From the NCBI GenBank assembly GCA_003520025.1, contig DOVP01000096.1, positions 2,778 through 9,310 of the forward strand: a DNA stretch of 6,533 nt, in the 5' to 3' direction. The position numbers and the translations under genes were made by a program. Each line of letters opens with the position of its first letter. Positions within the stretch are counted from its first letter, which is position 1. Origin of the DNA: Phycisphaerales bacterium (GTDB taxonomy: Bacteria; Planctomycetota; Phycisphaerae; Phycisphaerales; SM1A02). Below the pieces are notes generated by a model that was not told where the DNA came from, ran no database searches, and saw only the letters and a program-made list of their open reading frames with translations. Shown here piece after piece: positions 1 to 5,950 of the stretch.

Positions 1-38
1 CCATGATGCTTCTTGTGCGAACGCTTGCCTTTGCTCAT
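1..38 (-). CDS. Possible N-terminal fragment of a small basic protein
   Basis: An ATG on the minus strand (bases 38-36) opens a reading frame that runs off the left edge and reads MSKGKRSHKKHH. The Lys/Arg/His-rich start suggests a nucleic-acid-binding or ribosome-associated small protein, but twelve residues cannot identify a family. The only purine-rich stretch upstream is a weak GGGTAGGG around 48-55. A second ATG at 43-41 stops after two codons and is not usable. If real, the gene is divergent from the protease gene at 141 and the two share a spacer of about 100 bases. Confidence 0.33.
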   Translation of the reverse strand, partial: MSKGKRSHKKHH

Positions 39-90
39 GGCATGACACCCTACCCGGTTTGATCTGGGGCTTGGTGGATCCGCTTCCACG

Positions 91-110
91 ATGTTTCCGT
101 ATGGAAGCAT
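91..110. promoter_or_regulatory. Hairpin in the leader of the first astacin gene
   Basis: ATGTTTCC (91-98) can pair with GGAAGCAT (103-110) around a GTAT loop, giving an 8-bp stem with one G-T wobble. A second upstream copy, GCTTCC (82-87), can pair with the same 3' arm, GGAAGC (103-108), so two mutually exclusive folds are possible. The structure ends 16 bases before the ribosome binding site of the protease gene. It could be an operator palindrome for either divergent gene or a leader RNA switch. No clear -35/-10 pair was found around it, and the function is unproven. Confidence 0.3.
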
Positions 111-126
111 GTGCGGGGGGGTACGC

Positions 127-133
127 AGGAGAG
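127..133 (+). promoter_or_regulatory. Ribosome binding site that sets the start at 141
   Basis: AGGAGAG lies 7 bases before the ATG at 141. It falls inside the reading frame that would begin at the upstream GTG (111), so it argues for the ATG. Starting at 141 also gives a clean signal peptide. Confidence 0.75.
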
Positions 134-140
134 CATCCAC

Positions 141-1361
141 ATGTCGCTCACCATTCGCCTTGGCGTTCTGATCGCAGTCACCGCTTCAGGTCCGGCGTTC
201 TCGGCCGACCATGCGGATCAGCACCGCAACCCCGACCACACATGCACCATCATCCGTCCCGAGGGCGACCGTGGCGCGGTGGTGCCGGATACGTGGCCCG
301 GCGGCATTGTTCCCTATGAATTTGAGAGCGATGTCAGCAATACCAATCGGAACCGCGTCCGCAATTCGATGGACATGCTTGAGGCCGTCTCGGGCGTCAC
401 CTTCATCCCGCGAACCAACGAATCGGCGCGGCTCAACATCGGAGGATTTGGCGGCAACTGGTCTTCGGTCGGCATGACAGGTGGTCAGCAGAACCTCAGC
501 ATCTACAACTGGTCTTCGCCGCTGATTATCTGCCATGAACTCATCCACGCGCTCGGCCGGTATCACCAGCAGTCCCGTACCGACCGTGACGACTACATAC
601 AGGTCAATTGGGAAAATATCGACGACGACTACGAGTACAACTACTACATCTCCAACTCTGATGAGTTTGGTCCCTACGACTTCGAGTCTGTCATGCACTA
701 CAGCCAGTGGGGTTTCTCCACAGGCGGGCCGACCATGACCTGCCTGCCCGGCTATGAGCAGTGGCAGAACGTGATGGGGCAGCGTGAGTATCTCAGCGAC
801 GGTGACATTGCCACGCTGCAGTACATGTATGTCGACGGTGTCTCCGACGCTTCGGTGCTGTTTGTGCAGGCGTCACCAGATGAACTTGAGGCCGGCGCGG
901 ACACGCATGTTCTGGCGGTACTCAAGAATCTCGGAGATCAGGCCGCTTTCGACGCGGATGCTTCGATCTACCTCTCGGCGGACGCGACGCTCGGTTCGGA
1001 CGATGTGCTGCTGCACCAGGAGTCGTATGCCTACCTGCTTCCGGGTGAACTGGTCTACCTCAGCGTTGATGTCACGATTCCCGCCGGTACTGCCGACGGG
1101 ACCTGGTATGTCGGCGTGAAATTGGATGGCGCGGGTGACAGCGACGGAAGCAACAACGCTTATGTGACGACGATCGACATCGGAGCCTTGGAAGATTGCC
1201 CGGCCGATATCAGCGGCAACGGCTCCGTGGACGTTGATGATGTGCTCGCCGTCGTCGCAGCTTTCGGTGATTGTGGATCCTGCAGCGAGGATATCGATGG
1301 CGATGGCACGGTCGGCGTAGACGATCTTCTGGTCGTGATCGCCGCGTTCGGTCCCTGCTGA
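141..1361 (+). CDS. Secreted astacin-like (M12A) zinc metalloprotease with dockerin-like tail, copy 1
   Basis: This 406-residue exported endopeptidase begins with a signal peptide (about 1-22, ending AFSA). The astacin catalytic domain spans about 45-230. It carries the zinc motif HELIHALGRYH (H132, E133, H136, H142), followed by SRTDRD, and the Met-turn SVMHY (M185, Y187), where Tyr is the usual fifth ligand. A CARDB-like beta domain follows (about 237-350). Residues 353-406 hold two calcium-loop repeats (GNGSVDVDDVL and DGDGTVGVDDLL) ending FGPC. Two things are unusual: the Glu that normally follows the third zinc His in astacins is Gln143, and the pro-region is very short with a single Cys35. 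Family knowledge suggests extracellular protein degradation. The substrate is unknown. The next gene is a tandem paralogue; a hairpin after this stop suggests separate transcripts. Confidence 0.92.
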   Translation: MSLTIRLGVLIAVTASGPAFSADHADQHRNPDHTCTIIRPEGDRGAVVPDTWPGGIVPYEFESDVSNTNRNRVRNSMDMLEAVSGVTFIPRTNESARLNIGGFGGNWSSVGMTGGQQNLSIYNWSSPLIICHELIHALGRYHQQSRTDRDDYIQVNWENIDDDYEYNYYISNSDEFGPYDFESVMHYSQWGFSTGGPTMTCLPGYEQWQNVMGQREYLSDGDIATLQYMYVDGVSDASVLFVQASPDELEAGADTHVLAVLKNLGDQAAFDADASIYLSADATLGSDDVLLHQESYAYLLPGELVYLSVDVTIPAGTADGTWYVGVKLDGAGDSDGSNNAYVTTIDIGALEDCPADISGNGSVDVDDVLAVVAAFGDCGSCSEDIDGDGTVGVDDLLVVIAAFGPC

Positions 1362-1372
1362 CGGCATCATCG

Positions 1373-1402
1373 CCCCTCGGGCCTGTGCTAGGGTCCGGGG
1401 GG
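1373..1402 (+). terminator. GC-rich hairpin after copy 1 of the astacin pair
   Basis: Bases 1373-1383 pair with 1392-1402 across an 8-base loop in an 11-bp stem with two G-T wobbles, starting 12 bases after the stop codon. No T-run follows (AATTGTC), so it is not a textbook intrinsic terminator. It could still end transcription or protect the 3' end of the upstream mRNA. Confidence 0.5.
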
Positions 1403-1419
1403 AATTGTCACAAAAGTGT

Positions 1420-1459
1420 GTGATTCCCCTCGAAAATCTGTCATGATGGGGTGATTCCC
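1420..1459 (+). repeat. Pair of 9-base direct repeats upstream of the second astacin gene
   Basis: GTGATTCCC occurs at 1420-1428 and again at 1451-1459, with start points 31 bases (about three helical turns) apart. They sit directly before the ribosome binding site of the gene at 1483. The spacing would suit a regulator binding one face of the helix, but no matching promoter elements were recognised and chance is possible. Confidence 0.25.
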
Positions 1460-1470
1460 TAGATGGGAGA

Positions 1471-1475
1471 AGGAG
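1471..1475 (+). promoter_or_regulatory. Ribosome binding site that sets the start at 1483
   Basis: AGGAG, within the longer purine run GGGAGAAGGAG, lies 7 bases before the ATG at 1483. It is only 4 bases before the in-frame GTG at 1480, so the ATG is the better start. Confidence 0.75.
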
Positions 1476-1482
1476 TCACGTG

Positions 1483-2712
1483 ATGGTACCGGTTCGGTTT
1501 GTTTCGGCGGTTTTATTGACGGTGGTTGGAAGTGCGGCGGGAGCGCCCGATGGTTCCCAGGCTGATCCTCAGGACATTCAATCCTGCGAAATCCGGTTCC
1601 TCGAACCTCCGGATGAACGCGGGGCGGTAGTGTCCTGGTTGTGGGAGAGCGGCCTGGTCTTCTACGACTTCGATTCAAGTGTCAGTTCAACAAATCGCAC
1701 TCGCGTGCGAAATGCCATGAACACGATGGAGGCCGCTGCGGGTGTGCATTTCATTCCCCGCACAACCGAATCCTCCTATCTGCACATCGGCGCATTTGGC
1801 GGCAACTGGTCCTATGTCGGACAGATCGGCGGGGGACAGGATCTGAGCATCTACAACTGGGGCGAGCACTTCATCATCTGCCATGAGTTGATACATGCGA
1901 TGGGGCGATACCACCAGCACTCACGGACCGACCGCAATACCTACATCACCGTCAACTGGGGCAACATTCAGAGTGACTGTCAGTCCCAGTACGACCTCGC
2001 CAACGGGTCATCGAACTTCGGCGAGTACGACTTCGATTCGCTCATGCACTATGGCCAGTGGGATTGTTCAACGGGTGGCCCGACCATGACCTGCATGCCC
2101 GGGTACGAGGGGTGGCAGAACAGCATGGGGCAAAGGACCCACTTGAGTGTCGGTGATATTGAGACGGTCGAGGTCATGTATCCGTTCCTGCTTCCGGACA
2201 CGACGGTCATGTACGCGAATCTCGGATCCACCGAACTCCAGGCGGGCGAAACCACATCGCTCTTCTCGGTCATCAAGAATATCGGCGATGGTGCCGGGAT
2301 CGGGCTGAACATGCGGATGCGGATTTCCCCTGATCCGGAGGTGACGACCGATGACCTGTTGTTTTTCGCGGAGTATGAGGGGTACATTCACGCCGACGAT
2401 TTCTACTACCTCAACACCACCGTGACCATCCCCGAGGGCATTGCCGACGGTACGTGGTATCTCGGCCTGAGCGCGACGGTGGCCGATGACACGAACACCG
2501 ACAACGATCTGCTGGTTGTTGAGATCCAAGTAGGGGATCTGGAGCCGTGCAGCGGCGACATCAACGGTGATGGTGTCGTGAACGTCGATGACATCCTTGC
2601 CACCATTGGCGCGTGGGGTCCGTGCGATGGATGTCCTGAGGACACTGATGGCGACGGGGTCGTCGGGGTAGACGACGTGTTGGCGGTTCTTTCTGCTTGG
2701 GGCCCCTGCTGA
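1483..2712 (+). CDS. Secreted astacin-like (M12A) zinc metalloprotease with dockerin-like tail, copy 2
   Basis: This 409-residue paralogue of the preceding gene has the same domain order. A signal peptide (about 1-21, ending SAAGA) leads into the astacin domain with zinc motif HELIHAMGRYH (H134, E135, H138, H144) and Met-turn SLMHY (M188, Y190). A CARDB-like beta domain (about 240-353) and a two-repeat dockerin-like tail (356-409, ending WGPC) follow. The conserved blocks FIPRT, FGGNWS, LSIYNW and GGPTMTC tie the copies together, while the signal peptides and beta domains have diverged. Like copy 1 it has Gln (145) after the third zinc His and a Cys at residue 35. Unlike copy 1 it has DRN instead of DRD after the zinc motif. 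It also has two extra cysteines, C166 and C195, where copy 1 has Tyr and Phe, possibly an added disulfide. An extracellular protease role is inferred from the family. Confidence 0.92.
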   Translation: MVPVRFVSAVLLTVVGSAAGAPDGSQADPQDIQSCEIRFLEPPDERGAVVSWLWESGLVFYDFDSSVSSTNRTRVRNAMNTMEAAAGVHFIPRTTESSYLHIGAFGGNWSYVGQIGGGQDLSIYNWGEHFIICHELIHAMGRYHQHSRTDRNTYITVNWGNIQSDCQSQYDLANGSSNFGEYDFDSLMHYGQWDCSTGGPTMTCMPGYEGWQNSMGQRTHLSVGDIETVEVMYPFLLPDTTVMYANLGSTELQAGETTSLFSVIKNIGDGAGIGLNMRMRISPDPEVTTDDLLFFAEYEGYIHADDFYYLNTTVTIPEGIADGTWYLGLSATVADDTNTDNDLLVVEIQVGDLEPCSGDINGDGVVNVDDILATIGAWGPCDGCPEDTDGDGVVGVDDVLAVLSAWGPC

Positions 2713-2822
2713 TCAGCGGAAGCGGTTCGTACAGAGCAGGGCCGATTGAGGCTTCGCGGTTCAATATCTCCTGCGGTGCTTGCTCATCATCTTCTCCTCT
2801 TCCCCATCAAAAGCGATTCGGC

Positions 2823-2828
2823 TACACT
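2823..2828 (+). promoter_or_regulatory. Possible -10 element of the porin gene
   Basis: TACACT matches TATAAT at four of six positions and lies 30 bases before the ATG at 2859. It would place transcript start near 2835, which would rule out a TTG start at 2832. No good -35 hexamer is visible at the right distance (TTCCCC at 2800-2805 matches at 3 of 6), so the call is weak. Confidence 0.22.
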
Positions 2829-2858
2829 CATTTGAAGTCCAACGCTTGGGGTTCCGGT

Positions 2859-4190
2859 ATGTTTTTCTCCACACTCTTTCTCGCGGGCACCCTTTCAGTA
2901 GCAGCCGATATTCAGCCCAAGACAGACGACGACATCAAGGACGATCAAGCCGCCGAGATCCAGGAAGACCCCCAGCACTCCTCCCACCCGGTTTCCCCCA
3001 AACGAGCCCGCCCCGCTCCGCACAAGGGCAAGGACCTTCCGCCACCGCCCCCCCGTCATCCGGTTGTGATCGATGATCCGCTCAAGATGGTCGACGACCT
3101 GCTCACGAGCATTCGCAACGAATGGCTGAAACCAATCAACCTGACCTTCAATCCTTCTGCAGGCGTGACGTATCAGCACGCCACCAAGGTGCGAGATGGT
3201 TACCCGCATGGCCGGTCCTACCTTTGGTATGGATGGTCCGGCCACTGGACCGTGTGGGATGATCAGGAGGGGCTCGGGCAGGTGGTCTACAACGCCACCG
3301 GCAACATCGGGCTCGGTGCGAGCAAGGACCCCTACATGGGTTCCGCGGTCGGTGACCCGGACTACATGAACAACATCCTCGTCGCCAATCGCATTGGGTT
3401 GTACATGTTGTACTGGCAACAGTCCATGTTTGAGCACAAGGTGCGACTGCGGGTCGGCAAATTCGAGGATCAGGTGTTCTTCGACAACAACACGATCGCC
3501 TACGACCCGGTGTCCGGCTTTCTCGCCGAGAACTTCAACGAGCAGATCGTGATGCCATTCCCAAGCCACGCTTTCGGCGTTAATCTTGAGTGGGACGCCG
3601 TCGAAGATCTCACGTTGCGAGTGGGGACGCTCAACTCGGAAAATCCCGGCAACAACAGCGGGTTCGAAGGGCTTGCGTGGAATCACCTCTTCACGGCCGC
3701 CGAAGCGGATCTGACCGTGCGGCTTCCGATCGGTGGTAAGGACCGGGTCGGCCATTGGCGGCTGACCGGCTGGTACAACACCATGGACGACCAGTTCGGC
3801 CCCGGCACGAGTGAGGGCGTCGGCATCTGCTTCAATATGGATCAGAAGATCTGCGACACCGCCTCAGTCTTCATGCGTCTTGGGTGGGGCGAGAATCAAG
3901 CGACCAGATCAAACTTCGCCGTGTCAACGGGCTTTGCAGTGGATCGCCCCTTCGGTTTGGACGGGCATCACACCGGCATTGCAGTTGAGTACGCCAAGAT
4001 TACGCCGTTCGGCCGGTCACAAGTTTCTTTGCCGCCAATCCCTGGCGAACAGTTCATGGCCGAGTGGTATTGGCGGGTGGAGATGACGAACACCTTCGAT
4101 ATCGGCCCGGTGGTGCAGGTGGTGCGAGACGTGACCGCGGGAATCGACACCAGCGTCATATGGGGTGTACGGTCGAGTTGGTCATTCTGA
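2859..4190 (+). CDS. OprB-like carbohydrate-selective outer-membrane porin
   Basis: This 443-residue exported protein is predicted to form an outer-membrane beta-barrel for small-solute, probably sugar, uptake. The N-terminus is a signal peptide (FFSTLFLAGTLSVAA). It is followed by an acidic stretch (about 17-37), a basic Pro-rich segment with a PPPPP run (about 44-68) and a short amphipathic helix (about 73-92). The rest alternates aromatic and polar residues and ends in Phe (SSWSF), the usual barrel-assembly signal. The blocks FAEWYWRVEMTNTFDIGP-like near the end, AFGVNLEWD and VRVGK-like segments resemble OprB proteins; this was judged by eye. The start is uncertain: the ATG at 2859 has only a weak GGGG before it, and an in-frame TTG at 2832 would add nine residues including a Lys suited to a signal peptide. 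It carries no dockerin-like tail. Its stop lies 6 bases from that of the convergent hydrolase gene. Confidence 0.75.
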   Translation: MFFSTLFLAGTLSVAADIQPKTDDDIKDDQAAEIQEDPQHSSHPVSPKRARPAPHKGKDLPPPPPRHPVVIDDPLKMVDDLLTSIRNEWLKPINLTFNPSAGVTYQHATKVRDGYPHGRSYLWYGWSGHWTVWDDQEGLGQVVYNATGNIGLGASKDPYMGSAVGDPDYMNNILVANRIGLYMLYWQQSMFEHKVRLRVGKFEDQVFFDNNTIAYDPVSGFLAENFNEQIVMPFPSHAFGVNLEWDAVEDLTLRVGTLNSENPGNNSGFEGLAWNHLFTAAEADLTVRLPIGGKDRVGHWRLTGWYNTMDDQFGPGTSEGVGICFNMDQKICDTASVFMRLGWGENQATRSNFAVSTGFAVDRPFGLDGHHTGIAVEYAKITPFGRSQVSLPPIPGEQFMAEWYWRVEMTNTFDIGPVVQVVRDVTAGIDTSVIWGVRSSWSF

Positions 4191-4196
4191 GCAGGC

Positions 4197-5774
4197 TTAC
4201 CCGGTCCACGCGGCCAGCCCGGCCAGAAGATCATTGACATCCACGACGCCGTCACCCGTGATGTCTTCGCTGCACCCGCTGCATGGACCCCATGCCGCGA
4301 TGATCGCGAGCAGATCGTTCACGCCGACCACTCCATCGCCGTCCACATCGCCAGGCAACGTGTCATTCAGTTCGGCGAACGGATAGTCGATCACCTCAAC
4401 GCGGATGGTTCCGTTGAAGTCGGGGGCATCGATCGATCGCGTGTGGATACCGGGCGTGGAGACATCGACCGTGATGGTGTCTTCGCCCAGTTCGTCCCAG
4501 CCATCGCCGATGAGGGGTTCCCATACGTCGTATCGCAGGTCATCGTCGATCTCCACCGCGCCGACCGTGACGTGCAGCACGGTTTCGCCCGGAGCCACGA
4601 AGTCGTCGTAGACCAACTGGTTCGGCTGCACGGAGTCACCGTTTCCGCCGACCTCGTGGATCGGAGCCGAGACGCCGTCCGCCGGGCGATTGCACATCGG
4701 TTCGGTGATGCCCCAATTCGCTTGGGCCTGAGGTGAGACGACCGAACTCGTGAAGACGATCTCGGCCGGGGTGAAGTCCCACCAGGGGTCATCAGGCTCG
4801 TTGATGTCTTCGATCTGGGCTTGGGTGAGTTCGATCTTCACCCGTCGTTGTCCGGTCAGGAAACTGGCGACCTGAGCCATGGCGGGAGTGTGCTCGGCGA
4901 GTTCATAGTGGTTGACATGGAAGTAGGTCCTGGTCGGCTCGTGGCCCAGAAAGTGGGACTGCGAGGTGGTGGTGAGGAAGTAGGCATCGTCGATCGTTAC
5001 CACGTCATCGTTGGCGTGGAAGTCGCCTTTGAGCAGCATGATGTCGGTGAGGGTGCCGTCGGTATCCCGCGAGGAGACTTCCATGCCGACCAGGATGTCG
5101 CCGTAGAGGGCGTTGTCCATCTCGGTCCGGGGCGAGTTCATGTTGGCCTCGCACCACCCGTAATGCATCTGATCCACATCGATGGTGGGTGTGCCGAAGA
5201 TGTCGAAGAGATCCGAGACGAGTTCGTTGCTGGCGGCCCAGTTCCCCGAGAGTACGCCTTCGAGTGAGAGCCACCGCGCGATCTTGCCGTCGCTTGCGAG
5301 CCCGTCGCTGTCATGTTCGATCATCCACCGCGCGACGTAGGTGCCCATGCTGACGCTGACGATGTTCACTTGCGTTGCGCCGGTACGGTCCATGACGTGT
5401 CTTGCGTACTTGGCTGCAATCAATCCGTACCGTGGCATCCCGCCGCCCCAGGCCTCGGTCACAGCTTCGAGTTCCGCGATGTCTGCCGCGGTGTAGTAGG
5501 AGGGAGGGATGTCGCCGTAGTAGGTCGTGGCGGCGACGGAGTTCATCGCTTCGCCGTCCTCAAGCAGCGGAAGTCCGGCCATGTCTCCGATCACGCCGAG
5601 CAGTTCCTCCTGCATGTCCTCACCGAAGACGCCGTCCAGGTCGGCTCCATCTGGGTCGAATCCGTGCAGGTAGATCGTGGCGGTGCGGTTGGGATCGTGC
5701 GTGTCGCCGGCGTATGTCGAGACCGACAGCATCGCGGCGCATATGGCGGAAGGAAAAAGGAGATTGAAATGCAT
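4197..5774 (-). CDS. Secreted alpha/beta-hydrolase (lipase/esterase-like) with dockerin-like tail
   Basis: This 525-residue protein has a signal peptide (about 1-22, ending STYA). The hydrolase domain spans roughly 28-310. Its first strand ends YLHGFDP, an oxyanion-type HGF motif. The nucleophile elbow is VSVSMGT with Ser142, so the first Gly of GxSxG is Ser. NDDVV (D256/D257) and VNHYEL (H289) are good candidates for the catalytic Asp and His. A beta-rich linker (about 325-470) precedes two calcium-loop repeats (473-525). The pattern fits secreted lipases or esterases; the substrate cannot be read from sequence. The first tail repeat ends WGPC as in the neighbours, but the second ends WTG and stops, so the final Cys is missing. 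The start at 5774 is preferred because GGAGG sits 8 bases upstream, whereas the in-frame GTG at 5783 overlaps that site. It converges with the porin gene. Confidence 0.85.
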   Translation of the reverse strand: MHFNLLFPSAICAAMLSVSTYAGDTHDPNRTATIYLHGFDPDGADLDGVFGEDMQEELLGVIGDMAGLPLLEDGEAMNSVAATTYYGDIPPSYYTAADIAELEAVTEAWGGGMPRYGLIAAKYARHVMDRTGATQVNIVSVSMGTYVARWMIEHDSDGLASDGKIARWLSLEGVLSGNWAASNELVSDLFDIFGTPTIDVDQMHYGWCEANMNSPRTEMDNALYGDILVGMEVSSRDTDGTLTDIMLLKGDFHANDDVVTIDDAYFLTTTSQSHFLGHEPTRTYFHVNHYELAEHTPAMAQVASFLTGQRRVKIELTQAQIEDINEPDDPWWDFTPAEIVFTSSVVSPQAQANWGITEPMCNRPADGVSAPIHEVGGNGDSVQPNQLVYDDFVAPGETVLHVTVGAVEIDDDLRYDVWEPLIGDGWDELGEDTITVDVSTPGIHTRSIDAPDFNGTIRVEVIDYPFAELNDTLPGDVDGDGVVGVNDLLAIIAAWGPCSGCSEDITGDGVVDVNDLLAGLAAWTG

Positions 5775-5782
5775 GTGAAGCA

Positions 5783-5787
5783 CCTCC
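5783..5787 (-). promoter_or_regulatory. Ribosome binding site of the hydrolase gene
   Basis: On the minus strand GGAGG lies 8 bases before the ATG at 5774. It begins 8 bases after the stop (5798-5796) of the relic tail upstream, so the hydrolase gene follows the relic directly with no room for a promoter between them. Its promoter should lie within or beyond the relic. Confidence 0.75.
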
Positions 5788-5795
5788 GTTGCGAA

Positions 5796-5950
5796 CTATG
5801 AACACGAACCCCAAGCAGCTACGACGGTTTCATTGCCATCGACATCTACGGATATCTGCCGCATGGCCCCCCACATGGTTCGATGATAGCCAGTACGTCA
5901 TCGATGCCGACCACCCCGTCGCTGCTTGGCTGGAAGGCGGTCCTGCAGTC
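5796..5950 (-). pseudogene. Decayed dockerin-like C-terminus of a lost exported protein
   Basis: Read on the minus strand, a Cys codon (5947-5945) is followed by SSDGVVGIDDVLAIIEPCGGPC, clearly the first repeat of the local tail family, and this frame then hits a stop at 5848-5846. In another frame, DVDGNETVVAAWGSCS ends at TAG (5798-5796); this resembles the second repeat with the middle VDDLLA part deleted. Between the Cys of the first repeat and the first Asp of the second there are 14 bases. The hydrolase tail has 15 bases (five codons) there, so one lost base explains the frame change. The start of the first calcium loop is also degenerate. No catalytic domain can be recognised upstream. 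Alternatively, the second part could be translated as a 22-residue leader peptide from the ATG at 5864, but no ribosome binding site supports that. Confidence 0.65.

Noticed and set aside
111..140. Upstream GTG start for the first astacin gene
   Set aside because: The ribosome binding site lies inside this extension, and the added residues (MRGGTQESIH) would spoil an otherwise clean signal peptide.
1408..1423. TCACA-N6-TGTGA inverted repeat resembling a CRP/FNR-type operator
   Set aside because: The half-sites are in the opposite order to the CRP consensus (TGTGA-N6-TCACA), and no promoter was seen beside it.
2708..2717. Perfect palindrome GCTGATCAGC over the stop codon of the second astacin
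   Set aside because: It has no loop, is only 10 bases long and includes coding bases; chance occurrence is likely and it cannot act as a terminator hairpin.
4821..5267. Open frame on the plus strand opposite the hydrolase gene
   Set aside because: It is antisense to a strongly supported coding region, has no recognisable motif or signal and is explained by GC-rich codon bias.
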